Shown here piece after piece: positions 45,275 to 54,822 of a DNA stretch of 64,000 nucleotides. The position numbers and the translations under genes are program-made. This stretch comes from Virgibacillus siamensis (GTDB lineage Bacteria; Bacillota; Bacilli; Bacillales; Amphibacillaceae). The DNA is taken from positions 310,001 to 374,000 of the forward strand of contig NZ_FUIH01000006.1 of the NCBI RefSeq assembly GCF_900162695.1, read 5' to 3'. The stretch's first letter is position 1, and the number at the start of each line of letters is the position of its first letter. The notes beneath the pieces are model-generated. The model saw only the letters and a list, made by a program, of their open reading frames with translations. It searched no databases and was not told the DNA's origin.

Positions 45275-46327
45275 ATGAAGCGGGTATGTTTGTTATTTGT
45301 CTTGTTAATTTCAGTCGTGCTTGCTGCCTGTTCGGACGAGGAACAAAGCGCGAATGAAAACCAGTCAAAGGAAAATGCAGTGGAACAAAAGAGCGGAGTG
45401 CCTGATACGGAAAATCCTAATATTTATCCACTGACAGGGTTGAAGTCCGACAAGAAGGTAAATAACCGCATTGTTGGTGTTATGGTTAATAATCATACAG
45501 ATGCACGTCCGCAGACAGGATTATCAAAAGCGGATATCGTCTTTGAAATTTTGGCGGAAGGTTATATTACCCGGTTTTTGGCATTGTATCAGAGTCAGTT
45601 GCCGGAAGTGGTGGGCCCTGTTCGCAGTGCGCGGGAGTATTATTTCGAACTTGCCGATGGATATAATGCTATCTATGTCTACCATGGAGCAGCCAATTTT
45701 GTTAACGATATGATCAAAAAACGTGGAATCGAGCATCTGAACGGATCAAAGCATGACAATGACGGCTATTTATTCAAGCGGGAATCCTTCCGCAAGGCGC
45801 CCCACAATTCTTATTTGCTGTTTGACGCGGTGTACGATGCAGCAAAGAAAAAGGGTTATAACGTAAAAGCTTCCTATAAAACTTTGCCGTTTATGTCGGA
45901 AAAAGAAGCGGGATCCATTGAAGGAGACTCTGCAAAACATATTGAAATTGTGTATTCTGACAGCCCACTGGAAATCGTCGAATTTGATTATGACAAGAAG
46001 AGCAAAACATACACCCGATACAACGACCGCAAAAAAACCGTTGAACTGGAATCCGGAAAACCAATAAAGGTGGATAACATTTTTGTTGTCGAGACCCATC
46101 ATGAAGTGATTGATGATGCCGGGCGGCGCGCAATTGATATTACCTCAGGCGGTGATGGGTATTTGTTTCAGCGTGGAAAAGTCCGGAAAGTAAAATGGAA
46201 GAACCAGAATGGCAGAATCATACCTGTGAAAGATGGAAAGCCGGCCGAATTTGTTCCGGGGCAAACATGGATAAATATTGTTCCGGAAAATCCGGGAATG
46301 GATCAAGCGATAACAATTACAAATTAA
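45275..46327 (+). CDS. yerB: DUF3048 lipoprotein (YerB)
   Basis: A 350-residue lipoprotein; the signal peptide ends VLAACSDE with Cys18 lipidated. Two DUF3048 lobes follow (IYPLTGLKSDKKVNNRIVGV ... GLSKADIVFEILAEGYITRF and the VDNIFVVETHHEV region). The function is unknown. The ATG at 45275 is favoured over the adjacent ATG at 45272 for spacing from AAAGGGTG. The gene order yerA-yerB-yerC-pcrB is conserved in Bacillus. Confidence 0.92.
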   Translation: MKRVCLLFVLLISVVLAACSDEEQSANENQSKENAVEQKSGVPDTENPNIYPLTGLKSDKKVNNRIVGVMVNNHTDARPQTGLSKADIVFEILAEGYITRFLALYQSQLPEVVGPVRSAREYYFELADGYNAIYVYHGAANFVNDMIKKRGIEHLNGSKHDNDGYLFKRESFRKAPHNSYLLFDAVYDAAKKKGYNVKASYKTLPFMSEKEAGSIEGDSAKHIEIVYSDSPLEIVEFDYDKKSKTYTRYNDRKKTVELESGKPIKVDNIFVVETHHEVIDDAGRRAIDITSGGDGYLFQRGKVRKVKWKNQNGRIIPVKDGKPAEFVPGQTWINIVPENPGMDQAITITN

Positions 46328-46348
46328 AGGAAAGAAGGTGGGCCCGTC

Positions 46349-46648
46349 ATGCAAATCGATAAACTGCGCGGAAAGCAGCTGGATCAATTTTTCGATGCGA
46401 TTTTATCCCTTAAGGATCGGGAAGAATGCTATAAATTTTTTGACGATATTGCAACCATGTCCGAGATCCACTCGATTGCCCAGCGGCTCCAGGTAGCAAA
46501 GATGCTGACAGAAGGCCATACGTACAATATCATCGAAAAAGAAACGAACGCATCAACGGCAACCATTTCCCGCGTGCGCCGATGCATCAACTTCGGCAGC
46601 GATGGTTATAAACTTGTCCTTGACCGGATAATGGATGACGACGAATAA
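46349..46648 (+). CDS. yerC: TrpR/YerC-family helix-turn-helix protein
   Basis: A 99-residue all-helical protein of the YerC/YecD TrpR-like family, with the HTH around IEKETNASTATISRVRRCI. It probably binds DNA; the targets are unknown. AAGAAGGTGG precedes the ATG. A hairpin follows the gene. Confidence 0.93.
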   Translation: MQIDKLRGKQLDQFFDAILSLKDREECYKFFDDIATMSEIHSIAQRLQVAKMLTEGHTYNIIEKETNASTATISRVRRCINFGSDGYKLVLDRIMDDDE

Positions 46649-46658
46649 ATCCCTGCTT

Positions 46659-46691
46659 AATGCTGCTGCAACCCCCGCAGCAGCATTTATA
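46659..46691 (+). terminator. Hairpin after yerC
   Basis: AATGCTGCTGC and GCAGCAGCATT form an 11-bp perfect stem around AACCCCC. The following TATACTTCTC is only modestly T-rich. Confidence 0.7.
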
Positions 46692-46836
46692 CTTCTCTAT
46701 CCCTTTTTTTCTATCGATATCCCGCCGCTCTGCTGTTATAATTTTTCTGTTGATAATCCTAAATTCACAGCGCGATTTTTGGTATACTTGAAGGTAGCAA
46801 TAAAGAACCGGAGTTACACGATGGAGGACTTTTAAA

Positions 46837-47535
46837 TTGGTTAATACAGATAACAATTGGAATCATTTATTTAAACTGGATCCGGCAAAAGAAATTTCGG
46901 ACGAGCATCTCGATATGATCTGTGAGTCCGGAACGGATGCGGTTATAGTTGGCGGTACAGAAGATGTGACACTTGACGGTGTACTGGATCTCCTGTCACG
47001 TATCCGGCGGCATACAGTTCCATGTGTTTTGGAAGTATCCACCATGGAAGCTATCACACCGGGCTTTGATTATTACTACATTCCGATGGTCCTGAACAGT
47101 TCAGATAAAAAATGGATGATGGATATACAGCATCAGGCGGTTAAAGAATACAGGTATTTAATGAATTGGGATGAAATTGCAGTAGAAGGCTACTGCATAC
47201 TGAATCCGGATGCATCTGCATTTTCCAAAGCGAGCTGCAGTATGCCGGATGAAGACGATATTTTGGCATATGCATCGATGGCGGAAAACTTTTTTCATTT
47301 GCCTGTCTTTTATATGGAGTACAGCGGCGTATATGGTGATCCGAAACTAGTTCAAAAAGTAAAAAATGAACTGACATCTACAAAGCTTTTCTACGGAGGT
47401 GGAATTGAAAACAATTTTCAGGCCGCGGAAATGAAGCAACATGCGGACACAATCGTAGTCGGCAATATCATTTATGAAGATATTAAGAAAGCTTTAAAAA
47501 CGGTTAAAGCAGCAAATGAAGCAAACGATGAATAA
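46837..47535 (+). CDS. pcrB: Heptaprenylglyceryl phosphate synthase
   Basis: TIM-barrel prenyltransferase of 232 residues that joins heptaprenyl diphosphate to glycerol-1-phosphate, making an archaeal-type ether lipid known from Bacillus. Phosphate-binding parts are VIVGGTEDVT and KLFYGGGIENNFQA; VEGYCILNPDASA is characteristic. It starts at TTG 46837 with GGAGG at 46823-46827. It overlaps the region upstream of pcrA, where the ribosome site of pcrA lies. Confidence 0.95.
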   Translation: MVNTDNNWNHLFKLDPAKEISDEHLDMICESGTDAVIVGGTEDVTLDGVLDLLSRIRRHTVPCVLEVSTMEAITPGFDYYYIPMVLNSSDKKWMMDIQHQAVKEYRYLMNWDEIAVEGYCILNPDASAFSKASCSMPDEDDILAYASMAENFFHLPVFYMEYSGVYGDPKLVQKVKNELTSTKLFYGGGIENNFQAAEMKQHADTIVVGNIIYEDIKKALKTVKAANEANDE

Positions 47536-47548
47536 AGGCGGTGACATT

Positions 47549-49762
47549 GTGAGTCAAACAATGGATGATTTACTAAAAGGGTTAAATAACGAACAGCGGG
47601 CAGCTGTTAAACATACAGAAGGACCATTACTTATTATGGCGGGGGCAGGCAGTGGAAAGACGCGTGTTTTGACCCACCGCATTGCCTATTTGCTCGGGGA
47701 AAAAGAGGTGGCACCAAGGAATATACTTGCCATTACGTTTACAAATAAGGCGGCCCGGGAGATGAAGGGGCGTGTCAACAGACTTGTGGGGGCCGGCGGC
47801 GGTCAGATTTGGGTATCAACGTTCCACTCGATGTGTGTGCGAATTCTTCGCAGGGATATCGACCGGATTGGGTACAGCAGCAATTTTTCAATTTTGGACA
47901 GCAGTGACCAGCTTTCCGTTATCAAACAAACCTTGAAGGATCTGGACATAGACCCGAAAAAATTTGACCCGCGTGCGATGCTTGGTGCCATCAGTTCAGC
48001 TAAAAATGAACTGGTTACGGTAGAGGAATACAACAATAAAGTCGGCGATTTTTTTGAACGGCAAGTAGCCCGTGTATATGAGCGCTACCAGAATACATTG
48101 CGGAAAAACCAGTCGCTGGACTTTGATGATTTAATCATGCAGACGATTCATCTGTTCAAACGTGTGCCGGAAGTGCTGGAATACTATCAGCGCAGGTTCC
48201 AATACATTCACGTTGATGAGTATCAGGATACGAACCATGCACAATACTATTTAGTGAAGCAGCTGGCACAAAAATATGAAAACCTTTGTGTTGTCGGAGA
48301 TTCTGATCAATCAATCTATCGCTGGCGCGGTGCGGATATTGCGAATATCCTGTCCTTTGAAAAAGACTATCCGTCATCACGGACGATTTTTCTTGAACAA
48401 AATTATCGCTCCACTAAAGCAATTTTGGACGCAGCGAATACGGTTATCCAAAACAATACCGGACGGAAACCGAAAAGTCTTTGGACGGAAAATGATCAAG
48501 GCAAAAATATTCACTATTTTCAAGGGGCAACAGAACAGGAAGAAGCATTGTTCATAACGGATAAAATCCAGGGGCTTACAAGTGAGGAAGGATTTTCTCC
48601 AAACGATATTGCTATTTTATATCGGACGAATGCGCAGTCCCGTGCGGTTGAGTCAACCTTGACAAAATCATTTATCCCGTATCAGATGGTAGGCGGCCAA
48701 AAGTTCTATGAGCGAAAAGAAATAAAGGATTTAACCTCATATTTGCGGCTGATTACAAATCCGGATGACGATTTGAGCTTTGAACGGGTTGTCAATGAGC
48801 CAAAACGCGGAATCGGCAAAACATCGGTTGAAAGACTGCGGGCATATGCGGAACAACAGGGGATTTCCTTCTATCAGGCTGTCAAGGAAGTGGATTTTGC
48901 CGGTGTTCCAAAAAAGGCCGCCAATGCGCTTGCCGAATTCGGAAAACTGATTCAAACATTGTCACAGCAGCAGGAATTTTTGACGGCAACTGACATGGTA
49001 GAGGCCGTTCTGCAGCGGACAGGCTATGAACAAATGCTGAAAAATGAGCGGACGATTGAGTCCCAGAGCAGATTGGAAAACCTCGAGGAATTCATGACCG
49101 TTACCCAGGATTTTGAGGAAACAAGTGAAGATAAAACACTTGTCGCATTTCTGACTGATCTGGCGTTAATTGCTGATATTGATAAGGTGGATGACGAGGA
49201 GACAGAGGAAGAGGAAAAAGTAACATTGATGACACTCCATGCAGCCAAGGGACTTGAATTTCCTGTCGTTTTCCTGATTGGCATGGAGGAGAATGTCTTT
49301 CCCCACAGCCGCTCGATGTTTGATGATGAGGAAATGGAAGAAGAGCGCCGCCTCGCATATGTCGGAATTACCCGTGCTGAACAGCAGCTGTACATGACAC
49401 ATGCCAAAATGCGGACACTTTTTGGAAGAACCAATATGAATCCAATCAGCCGGTTTATTAATGAAATTCCGGAAGAACTCATGGAAGGCATTGAACAGGC
49501 AAACAAAACGATGTTCGGTCCGATTGATAAGAAGCCTGTGGAAAAGCCATTGAAACGGCGTGCAGTAAGAATGAAGCAGACAACCGGTGCCGAAAATGAA
49601 TCATGGGCACCCGGTGACAAAGCAAATCACAAAAAATGGGGCACCGGTACTGTTGTAAAAGTCCAGGGTGAAGGTGAAGGAATGGAACTGGATATTGCAT
49701 TTCCTGCGCCAACCGGTGTCAAACGTGTTCTGGCTGAATTTGCTCCAATTACGAAAGAATAG
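47549..49762 (+). CDS. pcrA: ATP-dependent DNA helicase PcrA
   Basis: UvrD/Rep-type 3'-5' helicase of 737 residues acting in repair and replication fork clearing. Motif I is AGAGSGKT (Lys37), motif II VDEYQDTNHAQY, motif III GDSDQSIYRWRGAD, and motifs V-VI are LMTLHAAKGLEFP and LAYVGITRAEQQLYM. The C-terminal RNA-polymerase-binding Tudor-like end (GDKANHKKWGTGTVVKV) is present. GTG 47549 is chosen for its distance from GGCGGTG; an ATG at 47561 is an alternative. Confidence 0.97.
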   Translation: MSQTMDDLLKGLNNEQRAAVKHTEGPLLIMAGAGSGKTRVLTHRIAYLLGEKEVAPRNILAITFTNKAAREMKGRVNRLVGAGGGQIWVSTFHSMCVRILRRDIDRIGYSSNFSILDSSDQLSVIKQTLKDLDIDPKKFDPRAMLGAISSAKNELVTVEEYNNKVGDFFERQVARVYERYQNTLRKNQSLDFDDLIMQTIHLFKRVPEVLEYYQRRFQYIHVDEYQDTNHAQYYLVKQLAQKYENLCVVGDSDQSIYRWRGADIANILSFEKDYPSSRTIFLEQNYRSTKAILDAANTVIQNNTGRKPKSLWTENDQGKNIHYFQGATEQEEALFITDKIQGLTSEEGFSPNDIAILYRTNAQSRAVESTLTKSFIPYQMVGGQKFYERKEIKDLTSYLRLITNPDDDLSFERVVNEPKRGIGKTSVERLRAYAEQQGISFYQAVKEVDFAGVPKKAANALAEFGKLIQTLSQQQEFLTATDMVEAVLQRTGYEQMLKNERTIESQSRLENLEEFMTVTQDFEETSEDKTLVAFLTDLALIADIDKVDDEETEEEEKVTLMTLHAAKGLEFPVVFLIGMEENVFPHSRSMFDDEEMEEERRLAYVGITRAEQQLYMTHAKMRTLFGRTNMNPISRFINEIPEELMEGIEQANKTMFGPIDKKPVEKPLKRRAVRMKQTTGAENESWAPGDKANHKKWGTGTVVKVQGEGEGMELDIAFPAPTGVKRVLAEFAPITKE

Positions 49763-49774
49763 GGAGGTCGTCTG

Positions 49775-51778
49775 ATGGAAAAGCAACAGGCGCGGGAAAA
49801 AATTGCGGAACTGGCTGAAGTGCTGAATCAATACAATTATGAATACCATGTGCTTGACAACCCGAGTGTACCAGATGCAGAATATGATGAAAAAATGCAG
49901 GAGCTGCGCAACCTGGAAGAAGCATTTCCTGATTTGGTTACTTCGGAGTCGCCAACACAGCGGGTAGGCGGCGAACCGCTCGATGCGTTTCAAAAAATTC
50001 AGCACAAAGTACCGATGCTGAGCCTTGGCAATGCCTTCAGTGCAGACGATCTGCGCGATTTTGCACGCCGGGCGCGCCAAGGAACGGATGATGATATTAC
50101 GTATGTTTGCGAACTGAAAATCGATGGACTGGCAGTTTCGTTGATGTATGAGGATGGAAAGTTTGTCCAAGGTGCCACCCGCGGGGATGGAACGACTGGT
50201 GAGGATATTACGAGCAATTTGCGGACTATCCGCAGTATTCCGTTATCAATAAAAGATAATGAAACGATTGAAGTCCGTGGTGAAGCGTTTATGCCGCATC
50301 AGTCGTTTCTGAAATTAAATGAAGAACGCGAGAAACATGAAGCTGAACCATTTGCCAACCCGAGAAATGCAGCAGCGGGTTCATTGCGGCAGCTTGACCC
50401 GAAAATAGCTGCCAGCAGGAATTTGGATATCTTTTTATATGGTGTCGGTGAGTGGGAATCCGGACAACTCACCTCACACAGTGAACGGCTGGAGTATTTG
50501 CAGGAGCTGGGTTTCAAAACCAATCCGGAATGGAGAAAATACGAAACGATTGATGAAGTCATCGAATATGTGGAGTATTGGGAGAACGAACGTCCGAATC
50601 TTTCTTATGAAATTGATGGAATAGTTATTAAGGTGGATAACCTGGAACAACAGGATGAACTTGGTTTCACCGCTAAAAGTCCGCGGTGGGCGATTGCCTA
50701 TAAATTTCCTGCCGAAGAAGCCATTACAACGCTCCGGGGGATTGAACTGAGTGTTGGCCGAACTGGTGTTATTACGCCAACAGCTGTTCTGGATTCGGTT
50801 AAAGTTGCCGGAACTACCGTGAAACGTGCTTCTCTGCACAATGAAGATCTGATTCGTGAAAAAGATATTCGTCTCGGGGATACGGTTGTCATTAAAAAAG
50901 CAGGCGACATCATCCCAGAGGTCGTTCGGGCAGTAAAAGACAAGCGAACAGGTGATGAGAAAGAATTTTTTATGCCTGATGAATGTCCGGATTGCGGAAG
51001 TGAACTTGTTAGGCTGGAGGAAGAAGTTGCCCTTCGCTGTATAAATCCGAGCTGTCCGGCACAGCTGAAAGAAGGATTGATTCACTTTGTATCCAGGGAT
51101 GCCATGAATATTGATGGATTAGGTGAAAAGGTAATCATTCAGCTTTTTCGGGAAAAGCTGATTCATACCATTGCCGACATATATAGGCTGCAGAGGGACG
51201 ACCTTCTGAATTTGGAGCGGATGGGTGATAAATCCGTCAGTAATTTGCTGGGAGCCATCGAAAATTCAAAAGCAAATTCGCTGGAACGGTTGCTTTTTGG
51301 CTTGGGAATCCGGTTCATCGGGTCAAAGGCAGCCAGAACACTTGCAGCTAATTTTGAAACGATGAAAAATCTGCAGCAGGCAGCGTTTGATGATATTCTT
51401 GCAATTGATGAAATTGGTGAGAAAATGGCCGACTCGATTGTAAGATATTTTGAGGAAGCGGAAGTAAAGGAACTTATTGATGAATTAACTGCACTCGGTG
51501 TCAATATGGAGTATAACGGACCGAAAACAGAAGATATTGCCGTGGATTCCGTTTTTTCGGGGAAAACTGTAGTCCTGACAGGGAAAATGGAGTCTTTTAC
51601 AAGGAAAGAGGCAAAGGAAGCAATTGAACAACAAGGCGGTACGGTTACAGGAAGCGTCAGCAAAAAAACCGACATTGTCATTGCCGGTGAGGATGCAGGA
51701 TCTAAGCTGGAAAAGGCACAGAAGCTTGGTGTAACTGTATGGAATGAGGAACAACTTAGTGAAGTCTTAGATTGGTAA
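49775..51778 (+). CDS. ligA: NAD-dependent DNA ligase
   Basis: Seals nicks in DNA; 667 residues. The adenylation Lys115 is in ELKIDGLAVSLMYEDG. The domains follow in order: Ia, adenylation, OB, a four-Cys zinc finger (CPDCGSELV...CINPSCPA), HhH repeats, and a BRCT domain (FSGKTVVLTGKMESFTRKEA). It follows pcrA by 12 bases with GGGAGG, in the same operon. Confidence 0.98.
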   Translation: MEKQQAREKIAELAEVLNQYNYEYHVLDNPSVPDAEYDEKMQELRNLEEAFPDLVTSESPTQRVGGEPLDAFQKIQHKVPMLSLGNAFSADDLRDFARRARQGTDDDITYVCELKIDGLAVSLMYEDGKFVQGATRGDGTTGEDITSNLRTIRSIPLSIKDNETIEVRGEAFMPHQSFLKLNEEREKHEAEPFANPRNAAAGSLRQLDPKIAASRNLDIFLYGVGEWESGQLTSHSERLEYLQELGFKTNPEWRKYETIDEVIEYVEYWENERPNLSYEIDGIVIKVDNLEQQDELGFTAKSPRWAIAYKFPAEEAITTLRGIELSVGRTGVITPTAVLDSVKVAGTTVKRASLHNEDLIREKDIRLGDTVVIKKAGDIIPEVVRAVKDKRTGDEKEFFMPDECPDCGSELVRLEEEVALRCINPSCPAQLKEGLIHFVSRDAMNIDGLGEKVIIQLFREKLIHTIADIYRLQRDDLLNLERMGDKSVSNLLGAIENSKANSLERLLFGLGIRFIGSKAARTLAANFETMKNLQQAAFDDILAIDEIGEKMADSIVRYFEEAEVKELIDELTALGVNMEYNGPKTEDIAVDSVFSGKTVVLTGKMESFTRKEAKEAIEQQGGTVTGSVSKKTDIVIAGEDAGSKLEKAQKLGVTVWNEEQLSEVLDW

Positions 51779-51790
51779 GGAGCGGGGAAG

Positions 51791-53047
51791 TTGAAGAAAT
51801 TTATTGTGTTGCTGTTGGGTGCTCTGCTGATACTGACGAGCTGTTCACCGACACTCGATGAAGATCAGGTAGTTAAAAAGGAAGATGATAATAAGTCCGA
51901 AAAAACGTCAATTGTTCCCAGTTACCAGTTGTCGGATGACATGTACCGGACAATCCTTCCATATCGCCCAAGCGCTTCAAGAGGCGTTATTGTCAACCAA
52001 ATGGGCAATCGTCTGGATATTGATGAAATGTCAGAAGGATTGCGGAGACATTCCAAAGAATATTTCGATCCAAACAAATATTTCTTTGAAGAAGGTCAAT
52101 ATATCGATAAAGACACCATGTATAAATGGCTGGAGCGGGAATTAACCGAAAAACAAATCAAAGAAGCTGTAGAGCAAAAACTGAAGATCTACAAAAATAG
52201 CCATCCGGGTCAAAGTTCCAACGCGTATAAGGAACAAAAGAAAAAAATCGAGGAAGAGGTCCGGCATGTGTCTTCAATGGCGTTGAATCCGCCAATAAAG
52301 GATGAAAGTTCGAAAAAGCAACAGGAAAATAATCCAAAGTATTTGTCACACATCCTTGAGCAGAACTATCTTGTTAAAAAGAAGGATAATTCTGTTGAAC
52401 TGAAAGGAATGTCCATTGGCATTGCCATGAAATCTGTCTACAGGTATCAGACAGAAACCGGCGGACCGTATTATTATAAGGATATTGACGAGGATGTCAT
52501 GCTTCAAAAGGGAAAACAAATTGCCCAAAAAGTACTGAAACGCATTCGGAAAATGGAAGGGCTGAATAATATTCCGGTCCTTATCGCCATCTATCGCGAA
52601 GAGCAGGAAAGTTCACCTGTTCCCGGCAATTACGTTGTCAAAACAGGCGTGAAAGGTGGGGATAATACAATTGGTAAGTGGGACAAGATTCCGGAAGATT
52701 ATGTATTGTTTCCTTCCAATTCTGCTGAGGAGCATCACTTTGACGACAAACAACTAATTGATGACTTTGCTGCAGAAATCGCTGAATATTTTCCGAACTA
52801 TGTAGGGGTGATTGGTAAAGGTTTTTATGTGAAGGACGAACTTCAGAAGCTGACCCTGGAAATTCCGTTAGAGTTTTACGGAAAAGGAGAAGTAATCGGA
52901 TTTACGCAGTATACGTATGGTCTGGTGAAAGAAATGTTCCCGGATTATTACGATTTGGAAATTAAAATTAAATCCAATGAGCGTCTGGAAAGTTTTATTT
53001 ACAGGGAAGCAGGTTCCAATAAACCGGAAGTGCATATACTTCATTGA
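51791..53047 (+). CDS. camS: CamS family sex-pheromone-type lipoprotein (YerH-like)
   Basis: A 418-residue lipoprotein; the signal peptide ends LTSCSPT with Cys18. In staphylococci the leader peptide of this family yields the cAM373-like pheromone; the function of the mature protein is unknown. The TTG start at 51791 follows GGAGCGGGG. It is the last gene of the pcrB-pcrA-ligA-camS run. The frame immediately after it is non-coding and holds a repeat and a terminator. Confidence 0.93.
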   Translation: MKKFIVLLLGALLILTSCSPTLDEDQVVKKEDDNKSEKTSIVPSYQLSDDMYRTILPYRPSASRGVIVNQMGNRLDIDEMSEGLRRHSKEYFDPNKYFFEEGQYIDKDTMYKWLERELTEKQIKEAVEQKLKIYKNSHPGQSSNAYKEQKKKIEEEVRHVSSMALNPPIKDESSKKQQENNPKYLSHILEQNYLVKKKDNSVELKGMSIGIAMKSVYRYQTETGGPYYYKDIDEDVMLQKGKQIAQKVLKRIRKMEGLNNIPVLIAIYREEQESSPVPGNYVVKTGVKGGDNTIGKWDKIPEDYVLFPSNSAEEHHFDDKQLIDDFAAEIAEYFPNYVGVIGKGFYVKDELQKLTLEIPLEFYGKGEVIGFTQYTYGLVKEMFPDYYDLEIKIKSNERLESFIYREAGSNKPEVHILH

Positions 53048-53055
53048 TTTCGGGA

Positions 53056-53235
53056 TCGAGGCCGGGACAAAAGTGTATTATCCAAAGAAAAATTCGAGTA
53101 ACTATTTAGGAATGGAGCGAATAGCGGTCCCGATTCTAAAAACTACACCAGAAATGTTATAAGTCAATAGGCTTACAAATTTCGATAAAGTCCTTTTTTA
53201 CACAGAAACATGGTAAAAAAGGACTTTTTTTGTCC
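53056..53235. repeat. Probable dispersed intergenic element after camS
   Basis: Starts with CGAGGCCGGGACAAAAGTG, which resembles the GAGGCTGGGACAAAA element scattered in intergenic regions of Firmicutes (recalled, not searched). It runs through GGAATGGAGCGAATAGCGG and ends in the hairpin at 53188-53231. No credible ORF uses it. Confidence 0.45.
53188..53231 (+). terminator. Intrinsic terminator after camS
   Basis: AAAGTCCTTTTTTAC pairs perfectly with GTAAAAAAGGACTTT (15 bp) around a ten-base loop, ending in a T run. Confidence 0.9.
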
Positions 53236-53396
53236 AACTTTCCTGGATTGAGGAAAGTCAGCAAGTTTTTGGACGTGTTAGAGAGACAACCCGCCCTCAA
53301 CTTTCCCAATATGAATATTTTTGAAAATATGCTATTATATAAATACGGAAAACTTCTTCTCGGCATTTAAATTCAGCTAGCGAGGTGGGTATAAAG

Positions 53397-54662
53397 ATGG
53401 AAATTGGTCCATATATCAAACTGCATCGTATTCAGCAGGAAATGACCCAGGCGGAACTGGCTGATGGAATAGTTTCATATGCCTATTTGTCAAAAATTGA
53501 AAATCAGAAAACAGAAGCAAGTCCAAATGTAATCAGTCTTCTGTGCACCCGTCTTGGCATTCAGTTTACAAATGAAACAGACGAGACGATCAAAGAGAAA
53601 TGCCAGGAATGGTATGCAATGCTATTTGATACAAACGATAAGGAAAAAATCAAAAACGCGTACGAAGAATTAAATAAACTTATTTATGAAAGTCAGTCGG
53701 AAAATCTAATAATGTTTGAGATTCATAAAATTAGATATTTTCTTGTTATAGATGAGGTTGATGAGGCGCTAAAACAGATAAATAAAATAACAGAGCTGTC
53801 AGGAACATTTGATAGCCTGCATCAGTTTTACTGGTATAAGTTTAAAGGGAATTATAATTCGATAACCGGTGAATTTAATCAGGCGATGCAAATGTACAGG
53901 GCAGCGGAAGAAAAACTGAATCAACTGGATTTATCTGAGGAAAATGTTGCAGATATACAATATGTTATTGCCGTCACACACAGTAAATTACATAACACAC
54001 TTGAAGCAATTGAATATGCCGAAAAGGCAATTGACACTTTTAGAAAGAGCTATAATTTTATCCGTTGTGCACAATGTCACTCGGTTCTTGGTATTTCCTA
54101 TCGGAGAATCAGGATGTATGATAAGTCAATAAAAAATCATAATTTGGCAAAGCATTTAGGTGAGTTAAGCAAAAACTCTCAAATAATTCAGTCGACGAAT
54201 CATAATTTAGGATATCTTCATTCCACCAAAGGCGAAAGAAAGCAAGCAATTTATTATTATAATGAAGTTTTGAATGGTAGGGAAGTTGATTTGAATACTA
54301 AACTTCTTACTGTTACATCCTTAATTAAAGAATACTATTCTATCTCCGAGCTTGATAAAACTAGTGAAATAATAGCCAAAGGATTTGAGATATTTGAAAC
54401 TATTTCAGAAAAAGAAGCTTATAAAATACATTTTTTAGCTTTAAATGCATATGATTTAGTAATAAGACGAGAATATGCACAATATGAAAAGCTGGTCATT
54501 AATGAATTAATTCCATTTTTACAGAAACAGAAAGATTTTGCGAATTTAGCTGTTTATGCAAGAATGCTTGGCGAACATTTTGAGGATTTAAAAAAATACA
54601 AGGAATCCGTCAAGTATTATAAACTGGCTAACAATACTTATGATCAATTAATTAAACTATAG
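53397..54662 (+). CDS. RRNPP-type peptide-sensing regulator (NprR/PlcR-like)
   Basis: A 421-residue protein, nearly the size of B. thuringiensis NprR (423, family knowledge). The N-terminal HTH is at about residues 6-60 (MTQAELADGIVSYAYLSKIE), and the rest is TPR repeats that would bind a short imported peptide. The ATG at 53397 has GAGGTGGG at 53382-53389. A 44-residue exported pro-peptide gene follows 25 bases downstream, the classical receptor/signal arrangement. The 3' half is visibly more AT-rich than the neighbours. Targets are unknown; the gene lies between camS and gatC, where B. subtilis has other genes. Confidence 0.9.
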   Translation: MEIGPYIKLHRIQQEMTQAELADGIVSYAYLSKIENQKTEASPNVISLLCTRLGIQFTNETDETIKEKCQEWYAMLFDTNDKEKIKNAYEELNKLIYESQSENLIMFEIHKIRYFLVIDEVDEALKQINKITELSGTFDSLHQFYWYKFKGNYNSITGEFNQAMQMYRAAEEKLNQLDLSEENVADIQYVIAVTHSKLHNTLEAIEYAEKAIDTFRKSYNFIRCAQCHSVLGISYRRIRMYDKSIKNHNLAKHLGELSKNSQIIQSTNHNLGYLHSTKGERKQAIYYYNEVLNGREVDLNTKLLTVTSLIKEYYSISELDKTSEIIAKGFEIFETISEKEAYKIHFLALNAYDLVIRREYAQYEKLVINELIPFLQKQKDFANLAVYARMLGEHFEDLKKYKESVKYYKLANNTYDQLIKL

Positions 54663-54687
54663 ATATTTTTTTAAGGGGGGGATATAA

Positions 54688-54822
54688 ATGAAAAAATTGA
54701 TTGTATCATTATCATTGGGTGCTCTTTTGACTGCAGGGTTTTTATTTACTCAAGATCCCGTTGACTTGACATCAGATGATGAACCTAGCGTTCTTTCAAT
54801 CACTAATTCAGTAGGTCTCTAA
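54688..54822 (+). CDS. Secreted pro-peptide, candidate quorum-sensing signal
   Basis: A 44-codon ORF with strong AAGGGGGGG eight bases before the ATG. The N-terminus MKKLIVSLSLGALLTAGFLF is a Sec signal peptide, followed by an acidic linker (QDPVDLTSDDEP) and the hydrophobic C-terminal end SVLSITNSVGL. Size and plan match Phr, NprX and AimP precursors, whose mature 5-8-residue signal comes from the C-terminus and is re-imported by oligopeptide permease. The mature form is probably within the last 5-8 residues; the cut site is not known. A terminator follows. Confidence 0.82.
   Translation: MKKLIVSLSLGALLTAGFLFTQDPVDLTSDDEPSVLSITNSVGL

Noticed and set aside
52977..53162. 61-codon ORF overlapping the camS end
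   Set aside because: No ribosome site, and it consists of camS in another frame plus an intergenic repeat.
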